From an uncultured Clostridia bacterium (GTDB lineage Bacteria > Bacillota > Clostridia > Oscillospirales > Ruminococcaceae), in contig CALZUA010000011.1 in the NCBI GenBank assembly GCA_945829235.1, forward strand, positions 1-64,000: DNA of 64,000 nt. The letters run 5' to 3'. The notes under the pieces were generated by a model. The model saw nothing but the letters and a program-made list of their open reading frames with translations. It searched no databases and was not told the DNA's origin. The position numbers and the translations under genes are program-made. Positions 1 to 7,047 of this stretch are shown here, piece after piece. Every line of letters starts with the position of its first letter. The stretch's first letter is position 1.

Positions 1-125
1 CCGTCAATTTGTGAGCGCCAGACGGCAGGCACATTCCATCCATCCGTCAATTTGTGAGCGCCAGACGGCAGGCACATTCCATCCATCCGTCAATTTGTAA
101 GCGCCGGACGGCAGGCACATTCCTC
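1..125. repeat. 43-bp tandem repeat, about 2.9 copies
   Basis: Units start at 1, 44 and 87. The first two are identical over 43 bp, and the third differs at a few positions (a GTAAGCGCCGG variant) before ending in CTCGGG. Copies are contiguous without spacers, so this is not CRISPR. Each unit carries a CCGTC/GACGG inverted repeat. The array may continue to the left. Confidence 0.85.
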
Positions 126-136
126 GGGTAACCCCT
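1..136 (-). ncRNA. Cassette RNA4 with 43-bp repeats (runs off left edge)
   Basis: Predicted transcript from the promoter at 143-171, running leftward out of the window. After a short lead it consists of almost three copies of a 43-base unit. Each unit reads GGAATGTGCCTGCC, then a CCGTC...GACGG hairpin, on the minus strand. No open reading frame is apparent. The GAATGTGCC core also occurs in the hairpins of the two neighbouring cassettes at 370-565 and 625-820, so this looks like a related RNA. The 3' end and terminator lie outside the window. Confidence 0.5.
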
Positions 137-142
137 AAGTTT

Positions 143-171
143 ATTATACACCATCTTTTGTTAAATGTCAA
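143..171 (-). promoter_or_regulatory. Sigma-70 type promoter for cassette RNA4
   Basis: On the minus strand TTGACA (166-171) and TATAAT (143-148) are separated by exactly 17 bases. Both hexamers are perfect consensus. No protein start follows, so it most likely serves the repeat-containing RNA. Confidence 0.75.
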
Positions 172-183
172 CTACTTTTTAGT

Positions 184-311
184 TAAAAAAATGTGCTATT
201 TACAGCACATCTTTTATTTATTCTCTTTGGCACCAAAAAGTTAAGCTAAAAATTTGAACCCGACAATTTGTTTACTCCGCATATCGGTGAGCCGAGAAAA
301 ATTTGAACTTG
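184..311 (-). ncRNA. Cassette RNA3, about 128 nt
   Basis: Bounded by a perfect-consensus promoter (318-346, minus) and an intrinsic terminator (hairpin 191-210 followed by seven U). It contains no credible reading frame. Its sequence differs from the 255-bp cassettes, but it shares an AACAAATTG(T/A)CGG motif with the 43-bp repeats of RNA4. The function is unknown. Confidence 0.5.
185..210 (-). terminator. Intrinsic terminator of RNA3
   Basis: ATGTGCT (191-197) and AGCACAT (204-210) form a perfect 7-bp stem. On the minus strand it is followed by seven or more U residues. A weaker U-rich run also follows on the plus strand. Confidence 0.7.
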
Positions 312-317
312 ACATTT

Positions 318-346
318 ATTATACACCATTTTTTCGTTTTTGTCAA
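318..346 (-). promoter_or_regulatory. Sigma-70 type promoter for cassette RNA3
   Basis: TTGACA (341-346) and TATAAT (318-323) on the minus strand with a 17-base spacer. It lies just downstream of the terminator of the previous cassette. Confidence 0.75.
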
Positions 347-369
347 CAAGTTTTGCAGAATTTCAAATT

Positions 370-565
370 GAAAATTTAAAAGGGGACAACCTCCCCGCAG
401 TTCGGCAGTCCCCTTTTAATGATTGCTTTTTCTGTTGTCCGCCAACTGTCCGGCACGTACGTCCGGAAGAATTTCAGGTTTTTCTGTTGCCTGCCAACTG
501 TCCGGCACATTCGTCCGGAAAAACTTTCGGATTTAAGTGGCAATCCACTGACAGCTTACCTGCCC
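370..565 (-). ncRNA. Cassette RNA2, about 195 nt
   Basis: Minus-strand transcript predicted between the promoter at 572-600 and the terminator at 378-417. It folds into an AGTGG-CAAT-CCACT hairpin, then two repeated modules of the form CCGGAC(GAAT/GTAC)GTGCCGG followed by ACAGTTGGC, then the terminator. There is no conserved reading frame. It is a sister copy of RNA1 (625-820). The repeated hairpins would suit a protein- or RNA-binding decoy, but that is inference. Confidence 0.55.
378..417 (-). terminator. Intrinsic terminator of RNA2
   Basis: AAAAGGGGAC (378-387) pairs perfectly with GTCCCCTTTT (408-417). A U-rich tail follows on both strands. Confidence 0.7.
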
Positions 566-571
566 ACTTAT

Positions 572-600
572 ATTTTACTCGATTTCTCCTGATTTGTCAA
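572..600 (-). promoter_or_regulatory. Sigma-70 type promoter for cassette RNA2
   Basis: TTGACA (595-600), a 17-base spacer and TAAAAT (572-577) on the minus strand. Confidence 0.75.
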
Positions 601-624
601 CACGTTTTGCAGAATTTCAGCTCA

Positions 625-820
625 AAAATTTAAAAAGGGGACAACCTCCCCGCAGTTCGGCAGTCCCCTTTTAATGATTGCTTTTTTTGTTGTCCGCCAA
701 CCCTCCGGCACATTCGTCCGGAAACATTTCAGGTTTTTTTGTTGCCTGCCAACCCTCCGGCACATTCGTCCGGCAACACTTTCGGATTTAAGTGGCAATC
801 CACTGACAGCTTACCTGCCC
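625..820 (-). ncRNA. Cassette RNA1, about 195 nt
   Basis: Minus-strand transcript predicted between the promoter at 827-855 and the terminator at 632-672. It has the same architecture as RNA2: one AGTGG/CCACT hairpin, two tandem modules with a CCGGACGAATGTGCCGG hairpin followed by AGGGTTGGC, then the terminator. In the first module flanking GTTGCC and GGCAAC can close an outer stem. There is no reading frame of note. Confidence 0.55.
632..672 (-). terminator. Intrinsic terminator of RNA1
   Basis: AAAAGGGGAC (633-642) pairs with GTCCCCTTTT (663-672). The downstream minus strand is U-rich. Confidence 0.7.
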
Positions 821-826
821 AACTCT

Positions 827-855
827 ATTTTATCACAAAACTCTGTATTTGTCAA
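827..855 (-). promoter_or_regulatory. Sigma-70 type promoter for cassette RNA1
   Basis: TTGACA (850-855), 17 bases and TAAAAT (827-832) on the minus strand, about 85 bp downstream of the rubrerythrin stop codon. Confidence 0.7.
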
Positions 856-940
856 CAGTTTTTGCAATAAAATCAGTTTCACTCAACCGAAAAGCCTTTC
901 CCGATAAACCACGTTCGTTTTGAGGGAGAGGAGTTCAAAC

Positions 941-1600
941 TCAGTAGTTTTCTTTTCTAACCTCAAAGTAGCTCTGCGGGTGCTTGCAAACGGGGCAAAC
1001 CTCGGGTGCTTTTGTACCGATGACGATGTGACCGCAGTTGCGGCACTCCCAAACCGTCACGCCGCTTTTCTCGAAAACAGTCTTTGCTTCGATATTTTTG
1101 AGCAACGCGCGGTATCTTTCCTCGTGTGCCTTCTCAATTGCCGCAACGCCGCGGAACTGCTCCGCAAGCTCGTGGAAGCCTTCCTCGTCTGCTTCCTTGG
1201 CGAATTTGTCGTACATATCCGTCCACTCGTAATTTTCACCCTCAGCGGCGTGAAGCAGGTTTTCGGCGGTATCGCCAAGCTCACCGAGCGCCTTGAACCA
1301 GAGCTTTGCGTGTTCCTTTTCGTTTTCGGCGGTCTGGAGGAAAAGCGCGGCAATTTGCTCGTAGCCGGCTTTCTTTGCCACGGACGCGAAATATGTATAC
1401 TTATTTCTTGCCTGCGATTCGCCCGAGAACGCCTCGCGGAGATTTTTTTCGGTTTTTGTACCTGCGTAGGGATTTTTTGCGGGTGCGTCCTCAATTTTCA
1501 CGAATTTTGACGCGGGCTGCTTGCACTTCGGGCAAGTAAAATCATCGGTTATCGGACCTTCGTGAACATATCCGCAAACGCTGCACTTCCATTTTTCCAT
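941..1600 (-). CDS. Rubrerythrin with rubredoxin domains at both ends
   Basis: Cytoplasmic non-heme iron peroxidase that reduces hydrogen peroxide in anaerobes. The 219-residue protein has an N-terminal rubredoxin-like domain (residues ~1-38; CSVCG and CPKC), a ferritin-like diiron domain (~45-175; [20 protein letters not shown], and IEKAHEERY), and a second rubredoxin domain (~185-215; CRNCG and CPVC). Classical rubrerythrin has only the C-terminal rubredoxin and reverse rubrerythrin only the N-terminal one, so this is a three-domain version. An AAAGGAG-like ribosome site precedes the ATG at 1600, and a promoter lies at 1694-1722. It is monocistronic, followed by the small-RNA row. Confidence 0.95.
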   Translation of the reverse strand: MEKWKCSVCGYVHEGPITDDFTCPKCKQPASKFVKIEDAPAKNPYAGTKTEKNLREAFSGESQARNKYTYFASVAKKAGYEQIAALFLQTAENEKEHAKLWFKALGELGDTAENLLHAAEGENYEWTDMYDKFAKEADEEGFHELAEQFRGVAAIEKAHEERYRALLKNIEAKTVFEKSGVTVWECRNCGHIVIGTKAPEVCPVCKHPQSYFEVRKENY

Positions 1601-1693
1601 AGTAATTTCTCCTTTTACAAAAAAATTTCGGCAAAATCAAATTATACGCTTTTGCAAAAGCTGAAAAAGCTGTTGATATCAGCCGATAATATT

Positions 1694-1722
1694 ATTATAA
1701 CACAAATTTCGGCAAAAGTCAA
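1694..1722 (-). promoter_or_regulatory. Rubrerythrin promoter
   Basis: On the minus strand TTGACT (1717-1722), 17 bases, TATAAT (1694-1699). The leader that follows can form GCTG...CAGC hairpins. Confidence 0.7.
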
Positions 1723-1753
1723 CAGCTTTTTTGTGCAATGTTACAAATTTTGT

Positions 1754-2062
1754 TCAACTCTCGAGCATTGCAAGAATTTGCGCTTTTGGCCTTGAACCAA
1801 CCGCGCGATGAACAACCTTGCCGTTTTTCATTACAATGAGCGTCGGTATGTTTTCAACATCGAACATCTGAGCAAGCTGTTGCTCCTCGTCAACGTTGAT
1901 TTTGCCGACAAGGTACTGCGGATTTTCCTCGGCGATGCTGTCCACAAGCGGCGAAACCATCTGGCACGGTCCGCACCAAACCGCGTAAAAATCGAGAAGC
2001 ACGGGCTTCTCGCTGTTTTTCACCTCGTCAAAATTGCTCAAAGTTACGTTCATTACAGACAT
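1754..2062 (-). CDS. trxA: Thioredoxin
   Basis: Cytoplasmic dithiol reductase of 102 residues with the active-site motif WCGPC (residues ~29-33) in the context DFYAVWCGPC, and the cis-proline region NIPTLIVMKNG, as in canonical thioredoxin. The length is typical. It starts at ATG 2062 with a GGAAG-type ribosome site; a second ATG three codons in is possible. Its own promoter lies at 2095-2123. Thioredoxin reductase is not in the window. It sits beside rubrerythrin but with a separate promoter, so the two are probably neighbours in redox defence rather than co-transcribed. Confidence 0.96.
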   Translation of the reverse strand: MSVMNVTLSNFDEVKNSEKPVLLDFYAVWCGPCQMVSPLVDSIAEENPQYLVGKINVDEEQQLAQMFDVENIPTLIVMKNGKVVHRAVGSRPKAQILAMLES

Positions 2063-2094
2063 TTCTCATACTTCCTTTCTGAATTTATACCTTT

Positions 2095-2123
2095 ATTATA
2101 ACCCAAAAATCCGTTGATTTCAA
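2095..2123 (-). promoter_or_regulatory. trxA promoter
   Basis: TTGAAA (2118-2123), 17 bases and TATAAT (2095-2100) on the minus strand. Confidence 0.7.
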
Positions 2124-2200
2124 CAAAAATTTTGCGTTTTTCAAAATTTTCTGCTCGATAAATGGGAATTTTACATCTTGTAAAAATACGATTTCCATAA

Positions 2201-2419
2201 CTATATAACGTGAACTATTTCAGATATAAACCAAATTGCTAAAATAACTGATAAAATCGAAAATGCAATCAATATCTGCTTTCTTTTCTTAGTTATTTTG
2301 GGTTCATTATTGTTTTTACTATAATCTTTATAGATTCCAAAATTACTATATACTTGCATAATACACAATAAAAAAATAATTCCGCTTTGTATAACGTAAC
2401 GATATTTTTCCATATCCAT
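2201..2419 (-). CDS. Small two-helix membrane protein, unknown function
   Basis: A 72-residue protein with two hydrophobic segments (about residues 7-26 and 48-70) separated by a basic, Lys-rich loop containing KITKKRK. The start at ATG 2419 is preceded by AAGGAGT, while an upstream in-frame start gives an unlikely basic extension. I do not recognise a family. Codon use is more AT-rich than in the neighbours, suggesting a less conserved or acquired gene. Confidence 0.6.
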   Translation of the reverse strand: MDMEKYRYVIQSGIIFLLCIMQVYSNFGIYKDYSKNNNEPKITKKRKQILIAFSILSVILAIWFISEIVHVI

Positions 2420-2544
2420 TACTCCTTCATATTCCGATTTCTCGCTCTGTTCATTATACCACAATCCCCCAAAAATTGCAACAAAAAATCCGTCAAACTT
2501 TCTTCGGTAGTTTCGGTGAAATGAATTTCGCTTTTTCACGGTTA

Positions 2545-2573
2545 TTGACAAGAGGAAAAAGTTGGTGTATAAT
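2545..2573 (+). promoter_or_regulatory. Promoter of the SWIM-MoxR-VWA operon
   Basis: TTGACA (2545-2550), 17 bases and TATAAT (2568-2573), a perfect consensus. It lies 36 bp ahead of the first gene. No further promoter or terminator is evident until 11410, so the six genes appear to form one operon. Confidence 0.75.
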
Positions 2574-2608
2574 GAAGAAAAGAATTTTCCCGATGAAAGG
2601 ATAAAAAT

Positions 2609-4030
2609 ATGTCAACAGTCGAAATTATCACGGAAGAGCTTGTTCGCTCTCTTGCGCCAAACCCCGCCGCGTTCTCGAATGCACAGAAAATTTCCCGAAG
2701 CGGCGACTTTTCGGGGCTGTCCGTAACCGCCGACAAAACGCTGATTTTCGGCGAGTGCAAGGGCAGCGGCAAGAACCCCTACCGCACCTCTGCGGATTTT
2801 TCGGGCGAGTCACCGATTTGCCGTTGCAGTTGTCCGAGCAGGCAGTTCCCGTGCAAGCACTCTCTTGCGTTGATGCTCGAATACAGCTCCGGCAAATCGT
2901 TCACGCAAGCAGAGGCACCCGAGGACGTTGCCGCGAAACGCGAGAAAATTGCCAAAAAAGCCGAGAAATCGGCTTCGGGTGAAGCAAAGCCAGCTCCCAA
3001 GCAGAACAAAGCCGCGGCCGCCAAGAAGCTCCAAAAGCAAGCCGAGGGGCTTGACCTCGCGGAGCAGTTCGTGAACGACGTGTTCAGCCGCGGCGTTTCT
3101 TCGATAAACAGAACGAGCGCGGCGCAGTACAGGTCGCTTGCAAAGCAACTCGGCGACTTTTATCTCCCCGAGCCGATGGCAATTGTATTGGACATCGTGA
3201 CCGCCGCCGAAGCGCTTTCCGCTGAACCAAACGATGCGGAGGCGGCGCGGTTGGTTGCGCTTTGCACAAAGCTCAGTTCAACGATAAAAAAGAGCCGCGT
3301 GTACATAAACGAGAAGCTCGAAAGCGGCGAGGTGTTGCCCGAGGACAGCCTGCTTTACGAAGCAATGGGCGGCGTATGGAAGCTCACTCAGCTCAAGGAA
3401 ATCGGTCTGTTCAAGGAGAACGCGCGGATTATTCAGCTCTCCTTCTCGGTGCTTTTCGACAGCACTCACGCCGCGTACATTGACACGGGTTATTGGCTTG
3501 ACCTTGACAGCGGCGAAATCTCCAAAACCGAGAATATCCGCCCGCTGAAGGTGCTCAAGCACCTGACGGCGGCAGACAGCTCGTTCGGCGTGTACAACGT
3601 TCCCGAGCTTTACCGCTATCCCGGCGGCTTGAACAGGCGTATCCGCTGGGAAAGCGCGACAACTGCCGAGGCTCGTCCCGAGGACTATGAGCGGGCAATT
3701 TCACTTGCCGAGCCGAGCCTTGCCGATGCGGTGAAAAAGGCGAAAAACGAGCTGAAGAACACGCTCTCCGATGAGGCAACCGCGGTGCTTTTGCCGTTTG
3801 ATTTCATCGGTTTTGCGGAGGACGGTCACGGCGTGCTGAAAAACGGTGATGAAAGTATTTCGCTTTGTGAAACGGCGGCTTATCCGAATGTTATCAACGT
3901 GCTGAGAATAGCGAAAATTCCGCATAAGGGCGCGGTTCTCGGCGAACTTTTCTACAACTCGGACGAGCGCAGAATTTATCTTTGCCCGCTGTCCGTGGTT
4001 TCGGTTGACGGCGCGACAAGGCTGGTTTAA
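2609..4030 (+). CDS. SWIM zinc-finger protein
   Basis: First gene of a six-gene operon; 473 residues. A SWIM-type zinc finger lies near residues 58-90, with CRCSCPSRQFPCKH giving the CxC...CxH ligands. A Lys/Ala-rich linker (about 105-145) follows, then a long helical C-terminal region with no motif I recognise. SWIM fingers bind DNA or protein. In bacteria such proteins often accompany MoxR/VWA gene pairs, where they may select the target. The next gene starts 11 bp downstream. The start is ATG 2609 after GAAAGGAT. Confidence 0.85.
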   Translation: MSTVEIITEELVRSLAPNPAAFSNAQKISRSGDFSGLSVTADKTLIFGECKGSGKNPYRTSADFSGESPICRCSCPSRQFPCKHSLALMLEYSSGKSFTQAEAPEDVAAKREKIAKKAEKSASGEAKPAPKQNKAAAAKKLQKQAEGLDLAEQFVNDVFSRGVSSINRTSAAQYRSLAKQLGDFYLPEPMAIVLDIVTAAEALSAEPNDAEAARLVALCTKLSSTIKKSRVYINEKLESGEVLPEDSLLYEAMGGVWKLTQLKEIGLFKENARIIQLSFSVLFDSTHAAYIDTGYWLDLDSGEISKTENIRPLKVLKHLTAADSSFGVYNVPELYRYPGGLNRRIRWESATTAEARPEDYERAISLAEPSLADAVKKAKNELKNTLSDEATAVLLPFDFIGFAEDGHGVLKNGDESISLCETAAYPNVINVLRIAKIPHKGAVLGELFYNSDERRIYLCPLSVVSVDGATRLV

Positions 4031-4041
4031 GGGGGAAAATT

Positions 4042-5952
4042 ATGGATATTTCAAAATTCTACGAGCTTCGCGAACGGCTCTATAACACCGCGGCGGCGGG
4101 TTGTATGACGGTATCCGAGGATTTTCGCCTGAAACGCGCTGTCGAGGATTTCAAGCCGCTTGCTGAGGCAAACAAGGCTTTCGCGAAGCTGTTTTCGTTG
4201 TGTGAAAAGCTGTTGTCGGCGGACAAACCCGAGTGCGTTATCGCTGATTGTATCGCGCTTTGCGATGCTCTTGCGGTAACGCAGGGCGCTTTCGCCGACA
4301 GTGCCGCGGCAACTCGCGCCGATGGTGTTTACCCGACAGTTGAAAAGCCCGCCTCCGCGATTTCCGCGATAACCACGCTGATTTCAAAGAGCGACACCGA
4401 TTTGTGGAAATTGTCCGCTGAGTACAAGGACACGCTTCGCGACCCGCGCGTGATTTCGGCGTTTATCGTTGCGCTTGAAAAGGGGAAGTTCAACGAGAAT
4501 TTCCAGATTTTCTGCGAGATAATGTGCGAAGTCTGCGGCAAGGGACTTGTACCCGCGCTGAAAGCCTCGGTCAAGGACACGGGCAGGCAACTCAAATATA
4601 TCGCAAAGCTCACCGGTGACGAGGAAAACGAGTATTTTCGCGCGCTTGCCACGGACGAGAGCAAGCCCGAAAAAGTGCGCGTTGAAGCGGTTTCCGCACT
4701 TGGCTGCTCGCCGGAAAACGGCGCGCTTCTCGCCGAAATCTTCAACACGAGCAAGGGCAAAATCAAGGACGCGGCGCTTATGACGCTTGCGGAAACAGAC
4801 GCGCCCGAGGCTGAACCGATATTTGAAAAGCTGCTGCAAAAGTATAAGAAGAGCTATGCGGAAATTGTTGCCACTTCAAGCGGAAAGACCTGCACGGAGT
4901 TTGTGAGAAAGCACCTGCTCGGTCTGCTGGATGCCGTGGAGCACGCCGTGGACGACATAGCACGGCTGGAAACAGCATCAGAGTTAGTGAATTCTGCGGC
5001 AATACTTCTCCGAAACAAAACCGAGCTTGACGATGTTTTTCTGGAACTTTTGGCGCACCCCGAGTTATCGTTTAACGTCAATCCCCAAAACAGCTGCAGA
5101 GCTGCTCTTGAGAATGGAATACTGGGCAAAAACGGCGCGGCTGTCTGTGCACAGATTAACCGACTTTACGAGAAAGCCCCCGATGTTTTCTACCGACCTA
5201 AGGCTTATGCGGATTTCATAGAACATCCCGAAAAAGAGCCTGTTGTACCGGACAGCGAATTTGAACACTATACTTTAATAGGCTCGATTTCATATGTTCC
5301 GTTGCTCGGCAGTTACTTCTTCACTCATCTTGATAGTATGAAATTTCCACTGCAACCGCTATTCAAAAGGCTTCCCGAGTGGATGCTGAATTATATTCGC
5401 ACAAGGGGCGATTTGACGGAAAAGCTATTCCGGGACATAGACGCACCGAAACGAGCGGATATGGTGAAAAACGCCGAGAAACTCGGGTTTAAGGGCGACG
5501 CAAAGGAGGACGCGCTTGCCGCTGCAAACAGGACAGCGAACAATACCATATATATGATTTCGAGCGTTATCCGCAGAAGCCTTCTCCCGAACTGCTCCGC
5601 CGAGGATTACGAGCGGATTAGAGCGGCGGGAACTTACTTTGCGAAAAAGTGTATGAACTCGTTTGGCGGGCACGGCGTAATTGCGCTGATAGAGCAAATG
5701 AACCAAGAGATGTCTAACGCAGAATATGCAGAAATGCTGAACACCTTTACAATAAATTCTCTGAAAGAAAATAACGCTGCCGAAAGACAGCTTCTGTTTT
5801 TTTATGAAAAACACTTGCCGTCCGATGAAGTTGTCAGTGCGATGGAAAATCTGCTTGCGCGTGTTGAAAAGCTGCGCGGCGATGTTGACGGCAAGGCAAT
5901 AGACGACCAGATCTGTCTGATAAACTTAAGAATTAAAATGCATAAGAAATAA
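4042..5952 (+). CDS. Helical-repeat (HEAT-like) protein of the MoxR-VWA operon
   Basis: A 636-residue soluble, largely helical protein. HEAT-like segments such as EKVRVEAVSALGCSPENGALL and IKDAALMTLAETDAPEAEPIF (about residues 213-262) suggest a superhelical scaffold. It may correspond to the DUF5691-type component known from similar clusters, but I could not confirm that by eye. It lies between the SWIM and MoxR genes with gaps of 11 and 12 bp. By position it may be an adaptor for the ATPase. It has no catalytic motif, signal peptide or membrane segment. Confidence 0.7.
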   Translation: MDISKFYELRERLYNTAAAGCMTVSEDFRLKRAVEDFKPLAEANKAFAKLFSLCEKLLSADKPECVIADCIALCDALAVTQGAFADSAAATRADGVYPTVEKPASAISAITTLISKSDTDLWKLSAEYKDTLRDPRVISAFIVALEKGKFNENFQIFCEIMCEVCGKGLVPALKASVKDTGRQLKYIAKLTGDEENEYFRALATDESKPEKVRVEAVSALGCSPENGALLAEIFNTSKGKIKDAALMTLAETDAPEAEPIFEKLLQKYKKSYAEIVATSSGKTCTEFVRKHLLGLLDAVEHAVDDIARLETASELVNSAAILLRNKTELDDVFLELLAHPELSFNVNPQNSCRAALENGILGKNGAAVCAQINRLYEKAPDVFYRPKAYADFIEHPEKEPVVPDSEFEHYTLIGSISYVPLLGSYFFTHLDSMKFPLQPLFKRLPEWMLNYIRTRGDLTEKLFRDIDAPKRADMVKNAEKLGFKGDAKEDALAAANRTANNTIYMISSVIRRSLLPNCSAEDYERIRAAGTYFAKKCMNSFGGHGVIALIEQMNQEMSNAEYAEMLNTFTINSLKENNAAERQLLFFYEKHLPSDEVVSAMENLLARVEKLRGDVDGKAIDDQICLINLRIKMHKK

Positions 5953-5964
5953 GAGGTAACGAAA

Positions 5965-7047
5965 ATGTCCGAAATTTTAAGACTCCCCGCCGAAGCGCTT
6001 TATAAGCCTGAGCTTGACGCTCTTATCGAAAACGAAATGAACCCTGTTCCCGCGGGCTGGAAGATGTCGCCGAAGTCCGTTCTCACCTACATTTGCGGCG
6101 GCAAGGCGGGAAAAACCGAGATTACTCCGAAATATATGGGCGACAAGCGGCTTGTGGAAATCTGCATAGCAACGCTGCTCACAGACCGCGCGCTGCTCCT
6201 TATCGGCGAGCCGGGCACGGCGAAATCGTGGCTTTCCGAGCACCTCGCAGCGGCAATCAACGGCAAGTCCTCGCAGGTTATCCAAGGCACTGCCGGAACA
6301 ACCGAGGAGCAGATACGCTATTCGTGGAACTACGCGATGCTGCTGGCGCAAGGACCTTCGTTCAATTCGCTTGTGAAATCCCCCGTTTACACCGCGATGG
6401 AAACCGGCACAATCTGCCGCTTTGAGGAAATTTCGCGCTGTGCAAGCGAGGTTCAGGACGCGCTGATTTCGATTTTGTCCGAGAAGCGCATCTCAATCCC
6501 CGAGCTTTCCGAGGAAGTTCCCGCGCAGAAAGGTTTTACGATAATCGCGACCGCGAACACCCGCGACAAGGGTGTAAACGAGATGTCGTCCGCGCTCAAA
6601 CGGCGTTTCAACATCGTTGTTTTGCCCACGCCCGCCGATATCGACACGGAAATCGATATCGTGACAACCCGCGTAAAACAGCTTTCGAGCGGCTTCGGGC
6701 TGAACGCGGAAATTCCCGACAGAAGCACGGTTGAGCGCGTTGTGACAATCTTCCGTGAGCTTCGTGCGGGGCAGACGCTGGACGGTCAGCAAAAGTTGAA
6801 GCCGACAACGGGCGTGCTGTCCTCGGCGGAAGAAATCTCGCTTTTGGTGAATTCGATGGCGCTTGCGGGGAGCTTCGGAAGCGGAAAGGTTACCGACGCG
6901 GAGCTTGCGGCGGCGCTTCAGGGCGCGATTGTCAAGGACGATGCAAAGGACAAGGCGGCGTGGACGGAGTACCTCGAAAACGTGATGAGAAAGCGCGGGA
7001 AAGCGTTTGCGGGGCTGTACGCCGAGTGTACGGAGCGTAACGGATAA
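5965..7047 (+). CDS. MoxR-type AAA+ ATPase
   Basis: A 360-residue AAA+ ATPase. Walker A is GEPGTAKS (residues 81-88), a Walker B-like segment ICRFEEISR is at ~150-158, and sensor 1 is IIATANTRDKG at ~190-200. The GAF-like ICRFEE with acidic pair fits the MoxR branch, which works as a metal- or cofactor-insertion chaperone with VWA partners. A VWA protein is encoded four genes downstream. The stop codon overlaps the next start (TAATG at 7045-7049), indicating translational coupling to the DUF5682-like gene. Confidence 0.93.
   Translation: MSEILRLPAEALYKPELDALIENEMNPVPAGWKMSPKSVLTYICGGKAGKTEITPKYMGDKRLVEICIATLLTDRALLLIGEPGTAKSWLSEHLAAAINGKSSQVIQGTAGTTEEQIRYSWNYAMLLAQGPSFNSLVKSPVYTAMETGTICRFEEISRCASEVQDALISILSEKRISIPELSEEVPAQKGFTIIATANTRDKGVNEMSSALKRRFNIVVLPTPADIDTEIDIVTTRVKQLSSGFGLNAEIPDRSTVERVVTIFRELRAGQTLDGQQKLKPTTGVLSSAEEISLLVNSMALAGSFGSGKVTDAELAAALQGAIVKDDAKDKAAWTEYLENVMRKRGKAFAGLYAECTERNG

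Larger units (their letters stand above)
342..850. repeat. Direct duplication of a ~255-bp sRNA cassette
   Basis: Two copies (about 342-595 and 596-850) are aligned by GTCAAC at 342, 596 and 851. Each contains, on the minus strand, a promoter, a GTGG/CCAC hairpin, two CCGG-bounded hairpins and a GGGGAC/GTCCCC terminator. Differences cluster in loops and in the promoter spacer, while stems and promoter hexamers are kept. This suggests both copies are under selection. Confidence 0.8.

Noticed and set aside
1-125. Regular repeats suggestive of a CRISPR array
   Set aside because: The 43-bp units are contiguous with no variable spacers, and no cas genes are nearby.
340-907. Short plus-strand open frames in the left repeat region
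   Set aside because: They run through terminator and promoter elements of the minus-strand cassettes, differ in frame between the two copies, and have no ribosome sites.
920-1510. 196-residue plus-strand frame
   Set aside because: Antisense shadow of the rubrerythrin gene, whose domains and Cys motifs are unmistakable.
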